A stretch of DNA of 64,000 bases from JAWCNN01 sp038848005 (GTDB taxonomy: Archaea > Thermoproteota > Bathyarchaeia > Bathyarchaeales > Bathycorpusculaceae): positions 62,001-126,000 of the forward strand of contig JAWCNZ010000002.1 of assembly GCA_038848005.1 (NCBI GenBank). The letters run 5' to 3'. The notes beneath the pieces were generated by a model that was given only the letters and a program-made list of their open reading frames with translations, made no database searches and was not told the DNA's origin. A program made the position numbers and the translations under genes. Of the stretch, positions 33,803-42,017 are shown one piece after another (the stretch's first letter is position 1; each line of letters begins with the position of its first letter).

Positions 33803-34235
33803 TCTTTTTTCCTCCATTTTTAAGCGGGTTCGGTCCCAACTTTCTTATTTGTTCAACCATATCCCGCACAATAGCGGCGAAACGGTCTCCTTCGCTTGCG
33901 GAAACCCATTCCAGCCTTACACGTTCAGGTTCGATTCCCAATTCGCCCAACACTTTTTTCAAAAGGGTTATTCGCCTTAAAGCCTTGAAGTTTCCGCTTA
34001 TGTAGTGGCAATCCGAAGGCAAGTGGCATCCAGCCACGAGGACGCCGTCTGCGCCGTCTTTTAAAGCTTCCAAAATGAACACTGGGTCGATTCTGCCGCT
34101 GCACATTACGCGTATAACTCTTATGTTTGGTGGATATTGGATTCGGCTTACTCCAGCCAAATCCGCACCGGCGTAAGCGCACCAGTTGCAGAGAAAACCA
34201 ATTATTTTCGGTTCAAAATCTGTTTTTGCAGTCAT
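33795..34235 (-). CDS. mvhD: MvhD-type iron-sulfur subunit
   Basis: The 146-residue protein matches the MvhD family with CNWCAYAGADLAG, RVMCSGRIDP and GCHLPSDCHY, whose cysteines bind a [2Fe-2S] cluster. It bridges the hydrogenase to HdrA. It overlaps hdrA by four bases and hdrC by eight. Confidence 0.93.
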   Translation of the reverse strand: MTAKTDFEPKIIGFLCNWCAYAGADLAGVSRIQYPPNIRVIRVMCSGRIDPVFILEALKDGADGVLVAGCHLPSDCHYISGNFKALRRITLLKKVLGELGIEPERVRLEWVSASEGDRFAAIVRDMVEQIRKLGPNPLKNGGKKNE

Positions 34236-37200
34236 GCCGTTGCCTCCGACAATGCGGCTTTAACTTGGGCAAGGATTTCCTCAGTTGTGAAATGTCCAGT
34301 TACAATGGCTTTTGTTGGACAAGCTGAACCGCAAACGCCGCAGCCCTTACATAACGCTTCAATAACATGCGCTACGAATTTGCCGCCTTTTTCTTTCATT
34401 TCAATTGCACCGTAAGGGCATAGATATTCACAGATTCTGCATCCACTACATAAATCTTCATTCACGTTCGCCACTATTCCTTCCATTTCAAGCGTTGGTT
34501 TTGAAAGTATGGTTGCGGCTCTCGATGCTGCCGCACAAGCTTGCGCTATGCTCTCGTCAATGTATTTTGGCGAATGCGCCATTCCGCAGAGGAAAACGCC
34601 TTCAGTTGCAAAATCCACTGGTCGAAGTTTCATATGGGCTTCCAAGAAGAAGCCGTCTTTTGTCAGGGGAACTTTGAGCATTTCGGCTATTCGCTTGTTG
34701 TCTGGGTTGGGAATTGTGGCTGCACTTAAAACCACAAGTTCAGTTTCAATTTCAACAGTTTCGTTTAGGACTGGCTCATAAAAGCGCACCTTAAGTTTGC
34801 CATTTTCGTTTAAAACCGCTGGCTTCCGCTCATCCTCATAATTTATGAATGTTACACCCCTCGCTGAAGCTTCACGGTAATAATCCTCCTTAAACCCGTA
34901 AGTCCTAACATCCTTATACAACACATAAATTTCCGTTTCCGGGCTGATTTCCTTAATTTTCAATGCGTTTTTTATTGCTTGTCCGCAGCATATCCGTGCG
35001 CAGTTTGGGCGTTCCTCGTTTCTTGCGCCGACACACTGAATCATAACGACAGTTTTGGCGTTGAACTTTCCATTGGCTATTTCTTCTTCTAGTTCATGTT
35101 GGGTTTTCACTCTCGGGTCTAAGCCGTAAAGGTATTCTGTTGGTTTGTATTCCACTGCGCCCGTAGCCACCACAATCACGCCGTGTTCAACCTCTTTTTG
35201 GCTGTTGTCCTCCAGTTTTATGCGGGATTTGAAGTTGCCGACAAAACCGCTAACGTCGATGACTTCAGCTCCTAAGTAAACGTGTATTTTCGGGTTTCCC
35301 ATAACGGTCTTTACCAAAGCTTCAAGCCTTTCCTTCGGGTTGTCGCCTTCAAGCAAATAATGGATTTTGCGCAGGTTTCCGCCCAACTCCTTTTCTTTTT
35401 CAACAAGATAAACCTCAAATCCCTGTTTTGCAATTTCTAAAGCGGCAGTCATGCCTGAAACGCCGCCGCCGATGATTAGTGCTGAAGGCGTAACCCTTAT
35501 CAAAGGCTTTTTTAGTGGCTGTAAAAGCCTAGCTTTCGCCACAACTGAACGCACAAGGTCTTTGGCTTTTTCCGTTGCTTCTCGCGGCTGGTGCATATGT
35601 ACCCAACTGCACTGGTCACGGATGTTCGCCATCTCAAACAAGTATGGATTTAAGCCAGCTTCTTGAACGGTTTCCCTAAACAAAGGCTCATGCGTGCGTG
35701 GCGTACACGAAGCCACAACAACACGGTTAAGCCTATACTGCTGAATCTTCTCTTTAATGAGTTTCTGCGTGTCCTGCGAACAAGTGTAAACGTTCGCTTC
35801 GGCGTAAACAACGTTTGGCAATTTTTTGGCGTATTCCACAACCTCTGCAACGTTTACGACGCCGCCTATGTTGATGCCGCAATGGCAAACGAAAACGCCG
35901 ATGCGGGGCTCTTCGAGGCTAACGTCCCTTTCCGGCGGATAAGCCTTTTCAGCCACCAATTTTCCACGTTCAGAAGCAATTATGCCCATGGCTTTGGCGG
36001 CGGCGCCGCTTGCCTGCGCAACGCTTTCTGGAATGTCCTTTGGAGCGGAAAAGGCGCCGCAAACGAAAACGCCAGGCTTCGAAGTTTCGATAGGCGAGAA
36101 AACCCCTGTTTCGCAGAAACCGTATTTGTTAAGCTTTATTCCCAAGGCTTTTGCTAATTTTTCAACGTTTTTGGGCGGTTGCATCCCAGTTGACAAAACA
36201 ACCATGTCGAACTCTTCTGTTTTTGGCGTTTCGTTCTCCACATAATGGACGAGTAGGTTGTTAGTTTTCGGGTTTTCGGTTATGCTGGCTACTCTTGACC
36301 TTACGAAGCGTATGCCCCACTCTGTTTTAGCGCGGTTATAGTAGGCGTCAAACTCTTTTCCATAGGCGCGTATGTCCATGTAAAAGATTGTGCAGTCAAG
36401 TTTTGTAGGCGTGTGTTCTTTGGCTATTACAGCCTCTTTTATGGCGTACATGCAACACGCCGCTGAGCAATACGGGTTTCCAATTTGGATGTCCCGTGAG
36501 CCAACACATTGTATGAAGGCTATTTTCTTTGGGATTTCGCCGTCTGATGGGCGTAGAACCAATCCGCCGTATGGTCCCGAAGCGCTTAATATGCGTTCAA
36601 ACTCTATGCTTGTTACAACGTTTGGATAACGCCCATAACCGTATTCGCTTTTCAATTTAGCATCAAAAGTTTCGAATCCAGGCGCAAGAATTATTGAGCC
36701 AACTTTTAATGTGGCTTCGCTGTCCTGTTGGTCATAAGCCACCGCTTTTGCCTTGCAAACTTCGTAGCATGTTCCGCATCCTATGCATTTTTCACGGTCG
36801 ATTTTGTATTTTAATGGCACTGCTTGTGGATAGTCAATGTGTATGGCGCTTCTTTTGCTTAAACCCTCATTATAGGTGTCTATGGCTTCTATTGGGCATT
36901 TCTGTGCGCATAAGCCACATCCGTTGCATTTTTCTTCGATTATGTAACGACTGCGTTTTCGAAGTTTCACTTCGAAGTTGCCAGCTTCACCAGCCAAACC
37001 CAAAATTTCAGTGTTTGTTAAAATCGTAATGTTCGGATGCCTTCCAGTAGCTACTAGCTTAGGCGACAAAATACACATTGAACAGTCGTTTGTTGGAAAG
37101 GTCTTGTCAAGCTGAGCCATAACACCGCCAATACTTGCATTCTCATCAACCAAATAAACACGGAAGCTTGAATCAGCCAAATCCAAAGAAGCTTGTATTC

Positions 37201-37252
37201 CAGCAACTCCACCGCCAACCACCAAAACCGCGCCAACTTTTTCGCTTGCCAT
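34232..37252 (-). CDS. hdrA: double-length HdrA (two flavin modules)
   Basis: At 1006 residues this is about 350 longer than methanogen HdrA. The first third is a flavin module (VVGGGVAGIQAS at about residue 11) with an inserted two-cluster ferredoxin (CNGCGLCAQKCP, CIGCGTCYEVCK). From about residue 460 a full HdrA follows: N-domain VFVCHCGINIGG, CSQDTQ, second flavin site IIGGGVSGMTAA (about 610) and a C-terminal ferredoxin pair (CSGCRICEYLCP, CKGCGVCGSACP). HdrA splits electron pairs at FAD. Two flavins could bifurcate or link an extra donor. It is central in the operon, between the two MvhD-type genes. Confidence 0.92.
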   Translation of the reverse strand: MASEKVGAVLVVGGGVAGIQASLDLADSSFRVYLVDENASIGGVMAQLDKTFPTNDCSMCILSPKLVATGRHPNITILTNTEILGLAGEAGNFEVKLRKRSRYIIEEKCNGCGLCAQKCPIEAIDTYNEGLSKRSAIHIDYPQAVPLKYKIDREKCIGCGTCYEVCKAKAVAYDQQDSEATLKVGSIILAPGFETFDAKLKSEYGYGRYPNVVTSIEFERILSASGPYGGLVLRPSDGEIPKKIAFIQCVGSRDIQIGNPYCSAACCMYAIKEAVIAKEHTPTKLDCTIFYMDIRAYGKEFDAYYNRAKTEWGIRFVRSRVASITENPKTNNLLVHYVENETPKTEEFDMVVLSTGMQPPKNVEKLAKALGIKLNKYGFCETGVFSPIETSKPGVFVCGAFSAPKDIPESVAQASGAAAKAMGIIASERGKLVAEKAYPPERDVSLEEPRIGVFVCHCGINIGGVVNVAEVVEYAKKLPNVVYAEANVYTCSQDTQKLIKEKIQQYRLNRVVVASCTPRTHEPLFRETVQEAGLNPYLFEMANIRDQCSWVHMHQPREATEKAKDLVRSVVAKARLLQPLKKPLIRVTPSALIIGGGVSGMTAALEIAKQGFEVYLVEKEKELGGNLRKIHYLLEGDNPKERLEALVKTVMGNPKIHVYLGAEVIDVSGFVGNFKSRIKLEDNSQKEVEHGVIVVATGAVEYKPTEYLYGLDPRVKTQHELEEEIANGKFNAKTVVMIQCVGARNEERPNCARICCGQAIKNALKIKEISPETEIYVLYKDVRTYGFKEDYYREASARGVTFINYEDERKPAVLNENGKLKVRFYEPVLNETVEIETELVVLSAATIPNPDNKRIAEMLKVPLTKDGFFLEAHMKLRPVDFATEGVFLCGMAHSPKYIDESIAQACAAASRAATILSKPTLEMEGIVANVNEDLCSGCRICEYLCPYGAIEMKEKGGKFVAHVIEALCKGCGVCGSACPTKAIVTGHFTTEEILAQVKAALSEATA

Positions 37253-37254
37253 AG

Positions 37255-38016
37255 CTACTTAACCTCCAAAGCCCTATAAAGCGGAGTTGCCCCTTCCACG
37301 CGGTCAAGGGCTATCATGTTTTTCCTTCGCATTTCCACGATTTGCCTAAGCACAACAGAAGGTTTCACGCCGAGGGTTTCCGCCAAATCCTTAACAGAAA
37401 ATGGTTTAGCCTTGGTTAAAACGTGAATTTTATGGCGCATAAACTCTTCCCAAACAATTTCATCCAACAAAGCATCAAATTCTTCTTGCGAAATTTTTTC
37501 GCCGTAAACGTTCACGCTTTCGGTTAACTCCTTCTCCCTTCCCAACAAAACCCTCAACCGAAAATCAGCCGCAGCGTTTTTAGCTGCCAAAATATTAACC
37601 CTAAACCTAAACTTCTGTGCATTCCCCTCGCTTTTTAATGGTGAAAACCCAAACTTTTTAATGCCGCTGGAAAACTCCTCTAGATATTCTACAAAAGATT
37701 TCTCATCAACAGGAGAAAACCATTTTAGTCTTATGCGTTCGGGTTCTAAACCAGCCAAAGCCAAAAGTTTCTTCAACATTTTCACGGCACGTTCAGCTTG
37801 GAGGTTTCCTTCAACGAAATGGCAATCTGGCGGTTTGCAACCAACAAGCAAGACACCGTCAAACCCATTTTCAAAAGCCTCCAAAACGATAACTGGGTCA
37901 ACACGTCCAAGACACATTACACGGATAACGTTCACGTCGGGAGGCACTAGCGTTTCGTCTTGGCAGAAAACCCAGTTACACATGAAACAAACAATTTTGG
38001 GGTTGACGGTCGCCAT
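37255..38016 (-). CDS. MvhD-like subunit fused to a winged-helix domain
   Basis: The first 135 of 253 residues are an MvhD-type domain (CFMCNWVFCQDE, RVMCLGRVDP, GCKPPDCHF). After a linker, the last 60 residues read FSVKDLAETLGVKPSVVLRQ and IALDRVEGATPLYRA, a winged helix-turn-helix. The protein could be a second electron input to HdrA, or a redox-sensing regulator. It abuts hdrA (two bases) and overlaps the upstream flavoprotein gene by one base, so it is made with the complex. Confidence 0.85.
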   Translation of the reverse strand: MATVNPKIVCFMCNWVFCQDETLVPPDVNVIRVMCLGRVDPVIVLEAFENGFDGVLLVGCKPPDCHFVEGNLQAERAVKMLKKLLALAGLEPERIRLKWFSPVDEKSFVEYLEEFSSGIKKFGFSPLKSEGNAQKFRFRVNILAAKNAAADFRLRVLLGREKELTESVNVYGEKISQEEFDALLDEIVWEEFMRHKIHVLTKAKPFSVKDLAETLGVKPSVVLRQIVEMRRKNMIALDRVEGATPLYRALEVK

Positions 38017-39737
38017 TATCTGCCCTCCGCAGCCGTTAAAATTAGGCTTATTAAACGTTCGTTAGGCGTTTTCTTCATTGTTATGGCTTGTTCTGGACAA
38101 CGTGCAGCGCATATCCCACAGCCTTTGCATAAGTCCTCGTTTACTTGGGCGATTTCCTTTTCGTTCTTTTTTATTGCTTCAAATGGACAAACAACCGCAC
38201 ATACGTTGCAGCCCACACAGCGACTTTCATCAACAACAGCCTTATCGCCTTCGCACAGCTCTAAAGTTGCGAGGCATTCTGCACATGGTCCACATCCCAA
38301 ACAGCGAGAAGCTTCAAACATGGCTTCACGCTTTACCTTTTCCAAGTATTCGGCTGCTTCTTCAAAGGTTAAATGCGGCTTTTCTATCGGCGGTTCATAT
38401 CTACGCTTTTTCTTAACCAGCGAATTCCAATTTTTAACCCATGTCGTTTCTTCAATGTTTTCGTCTCTGCCTTTGCGCAAGTCTTGTCCAGTCAAGTAGA
38501 GGTGAATTGAAACTGCAGCTCGTTTTCCAGCGCCAACAGCCTCAATTATACTTGCTGGTCCGGCGGCTATGTCGCCTCCAACGAAAACGCCTGGTATGGG
38601 AGTTTCTAATGTTAAGGGGTCAAATTTTATTTTCGGCGTTTTTGCTTCTAGGTCTAAAATTTCTTTTGGTATGACTGCTGTTTCTGCAACTTGTCCAAGC
38701 GCTGGAATTACCATGTCCACTTCGTATTGATGTTCAGAAAAGCTTATGGGGATTGGTGTTCTTCTGCCGCTTTCGTCTGGTTCGCCGAGCCGCATCCGTA
38801 CGCATTCAACCGCCTTGACTTTGCCATTTTCGCCAATAATCTGTTTTGGAGCAACCAGAAAATAGAATTTTACCCCGTCTTTTTCGGCTAGTTCCACTTC
38901 GTGTGGAAGGGCTGGCATCTCCTCACGTGAACGCCTATACAAAATCATAACTTCTTTTGCGCCGAGTTTTTTGACTGTGCGTGCAGCGTCTATGGCTGTG
39001 TTTCCGCCGCCTATAACAGCTACTTTTTCGCCTATGGCGATGTGTTTTCCAAGGGCTATTGCCCTCAAAAAATCCACAGCGTTTATGACGCCATCTAAGT
39101 CTTCGCCCGGCACCCGCAATTTCATGCCTAATTGTGTGCCAATTGCCAAGAAAACCGCTTTATAACCCTCAGCCCGTAAACTTTCGAGGGTTATATCCTT
39201 TCCAAATTCCACGCCAGTTTTTATTTCCACGCCTAAATCTCGGATGTAGACTATTTCGTTTTGCACAACAAACTTTTCAAGGCGAAAATCTGGAATGCCA
39301 TAACGCATCATACCGCCAGGCTCATGCATGCGCTCAAAAACTGTTACGGGATAGCCCAACTTTGCAAGCTCGTAGGCAGCTGTTAAGCCGGCTGGTCCAG
39401 CGCCGATTATGGCTATTTTCTCGCTGTGCTTCTTTGGGATTGGTTCTGGTTTTACGTGTCCTTGTTCACGTTCAACATCTGCTACTATTCGTTTTAGGGC
39501 GCGTATGGCTACTGCCTGGTCAACGTTTACTCTTGCACATGCGTCTTCGCATGGGCTGAAGCAAACGCGTCCGCAAATTGCTGGGAAGGGCATATCCCGC
39601 CTTATGAGCTCAACAGCCTCTTTGAACTTGCCCTTTTGAAGCAGAGCCACATATCCTTGAACGTTAACGCGGGCTGGGCATGCTGACCTACACGGCGGCA
39701 ACTTTCTCTTTACGTTTATGCTGTCATTTTTTGCCAT
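38016..39737 (-). CDS. GltD/NfnB-like FAD-NAD(P) oxidoreductase with C-terminal ferredoxin
   Basis: The 573-residue protein has an N-terminal Fe-S helical domain (CRSACP, CGRVCFSPCEDAC), an FAD site AIIGAGPAGLTAAYELA, an NAD(P) site AVIGGGNTAIDAARTVK and a glutamate-synthase-type VFVGGDIAAGPASI. Three Cys-rich stretches end it: CLGCGPCAECL, CVGCNVCAVVCP and CKGCGICAARCP. It probably brings NAD(P)H electrons to, or takes them from, the Hdr-Mvh complex. It is the first gene of the nine-gene operon; the 107 bases upstream hold no other gene. Confidence 0.88.
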   Translation of the reverse strand: MAKNDSINVKRKLPPCRSACPARVNVQGYVALLQKGKFKEAVELIRRDMPFPAICGRVCFSPCEDACARVNVDQAVAIRALKRIVADVEREQGHVKPEPIPKKHSEKIAIIGAGPAGLTAAYELAKLGYPVTVFERMHEPGGMMRYGIPDFRLEKFVVQNEIVYIRDLGVEIKTGVEFGKDITLESLRAEGYKAVFLAIGTQLGMKLRVPGEDLDGVINAVDFLRAIALGKHIAIGEKVAVIGGGNTAIDAARTVKKLGAKEVMILYRRSREEMPALPHEVELAEKDGVKFYFLVAPKQIIGENGKVKAVECVRMRLGEPDESGRRTPIPISFSEHQYEVDMVIPALGQVAETAVIPKEILDLEAKTPKIKFDPLTLETPIPGVFVGGDIAAGPASIIEAVGAGKRAAVSIHLYLTGQDLRKGRDENIEETTWVKNWNSLVKKKRRYEPPIEKPHLTFEEAAEYLEKVKREAMFEASRCLGCGPCAECLATLELCEGDKAVVDESRCVGCNVCAVVCPFEAIKKNEKEIAQVNEDLCKGCGICAARCPEQAITMKKTPNERLISLILTAAEGR

Positions 39738-39844
39738 TGTTTTAAACCAGCTTTAAGAATATACATGGATTCGTCCAATATATTAAGCAAACTAACTCAA
39801 ACTTAGCTTAAACATAACATATAATAAAAAGAAGGAAATTATGG

Positions 39845-40447
39845 TTATTCACGCAGTCTACCCTCTAATTTGGTTACCCACTTGTTGTATTCTCTTGAAC
39901 CCAACAAAGTTTTAAGCTCCTGCTCCAAAACCAAAGAGTTTTTGGGTTTTATTTCTACAATCCATCCTTCACCGTATGGGTCTTCATTGACAAGGTAAGG
40001 TTCATTTTTTAGGTTTTCGTTTACTTTAACTATTTTGCCGCTGACTGGCGCGTACAGGTCGAACATGAACATCCATGTTTCAGCCACGCCGAAAGGCTCC
40101 ATTTGGTTTATTTCCTTTCCAACGGGTTCTAAATGGATGTGTGCAATCCCTTTGAGGTGTCTTTGGGCGTAGTCTGAAATACCAACGCGGATGTTTCCTT
40201 CTGGTGTTATTTGTGCCCATGTGTGTTTTGGCGTGTACAGCATTTGTTCGGGTATGGCTAAAAGTTCCCTTCGCTTTTCAATAGGTATTCCTCTGGCGCG
40301 CATTAGCTCTTCTAGGCGTAGGCGGATTGCTTCTGAAACGAATTCTGCTATACTTCTGTAACGTCCTGTTTTGACGATGTCTTCTATTTCTTTTATTAGT
40401 TCTTGTCTTATGCTGACGGTTTTCCATTCCGGTGTTTTTTCGCTCAT
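39845..40447 (-). CDS. ribbon-helix-helix / GcvH-like fusion, lipoyl lysine absent
   Basis: Residues 8-50 form a CopG-type ribbon-helix-helix (WKTVSIRQELIKEIEDIV, then SIAEFVSEAIRLRLEEL). Residues 65-200 are a glycine-cleavage H-like hammerhead domain with YTPKHTWAQI, VGISDYAQRHLKGI and DLYAPVSGKIVKVN. In GcvH the lipoyl lysine sits in ESVKA; here the same place reads ETWMF, so Met126 replaces Lys. Lipoylation at this site is impossible. The protein is thus likely a DNA-binding regulator whose H-like domain senses something, perhaps a lipoyl or glycine-system partner. A strong GGAGGG ribosome site precedes the ATG. It is downstream of AT-rich promoter sequence with a palindrome at 40525. Confidence 0.8.
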   Translation of the reverse strand: MSEKTPEWKTVSIRQELIKEIEDIVKTGRYRSIAEFVSEAIRLRLEELMRARGIPIEKRRELLAIPEQMLYTPKHTWAQITPEGNIRVGISDYAQRHLKGIAHIHLEPVGKEINQMEPFGVAETWMFMFDLYAPVSGKIVKVNENLKNEPYLVNEDPYGEGWIVEIKPKNSLVLEQELKTLLGSREYNKWVTKLEGRLRE

Positions 40448-40524
40448 TTTAGTTACCCTCCTTTAAGTCTGATTGATATATAACATAAAATCTTAAATAT
40501 ATATGTAGTGCATATAAAACATAT

Positions 40525-40540
40525 AATAGTAAATACTATT
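40525..40540. promoter_or_regulatory. palindromic motif AATAGTAAATACTATT (copy 1)
   Basis: The arms AATAGTA and TACTATT face each other around AA. The site lies about 80 bases upstream of the ribbon-helix-helix/GcvH gene, next to TATA-like stretches, and overlaps the stop of the DUF2061 gene. Thirteen bases, AGTAAATACTATT, recur at 40839-40851. Confidence 0.5.
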
Positions 40541-40751
40541 GTTTCGCCTTAACTTCCCTACCAAAACCCAAGAAGTTCCACATCCGCTCATGCAGATAAT
40601 AAATGACGGTTTTCGCGACAAGCTCTGCAATGCCAACGATCCCGCCCAACTCCCAATCCCTACTAAACGCAACTACCAAAACAACGGTTGTTAAAGTGGC
40701 AACTATCCGCCAAGAAACTGCTTTGGCGAAGCTTCTAATGGGCTTTTCCAT
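40536..40751 (-). CDS. DUF2061 small membrane protein
   Basis: The 71-residue protein matches DUF2061: SFAKAVSWRIVATLTT leads the first membrane helix, and KTVIYYLHERMWNFLGFG ends the second. The function of the family is unknown; in some bacteria it lies near sulfate or cysteine genes. A GAGGTG ribosome site precedes the ATG. Confidence 0.82.
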   Translation of the reverse strand: MEKPIRSFAKAVSWRIVATLTTVVLVVAFSRDWELGGIVGIAELVAKTVIYYLHERMWNFLGFGREVKAKQ

Positions 40752-40838
40752 TTCTGGACACCTCTTAACTTTAATGGTTTAGGAAATTAAATAATCTTCT
40801 AAATATGCATAGGCATGATTTATATTAAGGAATATAGA

Positions 40839-40851
40839 AGTAAATACTATT
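40839..40851 (+). promoter_or_regulatory. AGTAAATACTATT motif (copy 2) in the PhoU-like gene promoter
   Basis: The same 13 bases as in copy 1 lie just after a TATA box (TTTATATTA, about 40819-40827) and 15 bases before the TTG start, where a bound regulator would block initiation. The dyad is shorter here (AGTA-AA-TACT). Confidence 0.5.
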
Positions 40852-40866
40852 AAGGATGGCGAAATT

Positions 40867-41943
40867 TTGGAAAGCAGAAAAGTACAGAAAGTGGGATATT
40901 CCACAATAACAGTTTCGCTTCCACGCGAATGGATAAAACAAAACAACATCAAACCAGGCGACCTAATCTTCATAATGCAGGAAAAAGACGGCACATTAAA
41001 AATAATGCCAAGCCAAATCGCCCAAAAAGAAGAGGCAGAAGAATACATAATAAACGCTGACGTTTGCGACGAGGAGAGACTGCTGGAAAGGATAATTGTT
41101 GGAAGCTACATTCTTGGACGTGACGTTATAAGGATAACATCAGCAACCCGCATAGGAAAGGAACACATCGACGAGGTTCGGGGTGTTGTCCGCAAGCTGA
41201 TTGGTTTGGGCATTTTAGAAGAAACGCCGAAGGAAATCCTACTGCAATGTTCGGTTGACCCAACCAAATTTAAGCTTGACATGTTAATTAGGCGCTTGGC
41301 TTTAATTGCCGCCACAATGCTTTCTGAAGCCATGCAAGCCTTTCTAGAAAACAATGAATCATTAGCGAATGAAGCGGTAAGCAGAGAGGACGAGGCTGAC
41401 ACTATATATTACCTTGCAGTTCGCCTTCTCCTTTCCGCACAAGTGAAACCGGAAATTGCGGAGCAAGTGGGCTTAACCGACATCCTTTTCATTCCAGCTA
41501 CACGCTTAATACTGCAATATTTAGAGTTAATTGCGGATTATTCCGAGGATATTGCTAAAAAAATTGTTGCGCTTGGCATTTACAGAAAAAGGTTGGCAAG
41601 GGAAGTAATTGAAAAAATACACCATTTAGGCGAGTTGTCGCAGAGCATTTTCCAAAAAGCAGTGGACTGCGTTTTCACAGGAGATTTAAAAATTGCAAAC
41701 AGCGTTTTAGAAATGCACAAAATCCTTGAAATTGAATCTGAAAGACTTACACAAGAACTTCCCGAAATCCCATATTTGAGGGCGATCATTTCATGCCTAA
41801 ACAAAATTGCCGATTTAGGTGCAACAATCGCTGACATAGCAATTAATAGGGCGTTAGAAAAGCCAAGCAAGGATGTTGAAAATATTATACGATCAGTGAA
41901 GCATGTGCGAACTTTACCCTTAACTGCAAAAAAGAAAGTTTAG
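40867..41943 (+). CDS. AbrB/SpoVT domain-PhoU family regulator
   Basis: The 358-residue protein starts with a swapped-hairpin AbrB-like DNA-binding domain (VGYSTITVSLPREWIKQNNIK, about residues 9-29) and continues with two PhoU-type helical bundles (about 125-350). Archaeal proteins of this design are annotated as phosphate-uptake regulators, though no pst genes are nearby. The start is TTG at 40867 with a weak AAGGAT site 10 bases upstream. Confidence 0.82.
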   Translation: MESRKVQKVGYSTITVSLPREWIKQNNIKPGDLIFIMQEKDGTLKIMPSQIAQKEEAEEYIINADVCDEERLLERIIVGSYILGRDVIRITSATRIGKEHIDEVRGVVRKLIGLGILEETPKEILLQCSVDPTKFKLDMLIRRLALIAATMLSEAMQAFLENNESLANEAVSREDEADTIYYLAVRLLLSAQVKPEIAEQVGLTDILFIPATRLILQYLELIADYSEDIAKKIVALGIYRKRLAREVIEKIHHLGELSQSIFQKAVDCVFTGDLKIANSVLEMHKILEIESERLTQELPEIPYLRAIISCLNKIADLGATIADIAINRALEKPSKDVENIIRSVKHVRTLPLTAKKKV

Positions 41944-42017
41944 GTATTTTGCGTTAAGTATGACATAACAAGGTTAAAAAGGTAGGAAATAAATATTGTA
42001 AATAGAAGTGCTTTCAA

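Noticed and set aside
29423..39737. Evidence for methanogenesis from the hdr and mvh genes
   Set aside because: No mcr, mtr or CoM/CoB synthesis gene is in the window; Hdr-Mvh complexes also occur in non-methanogens.
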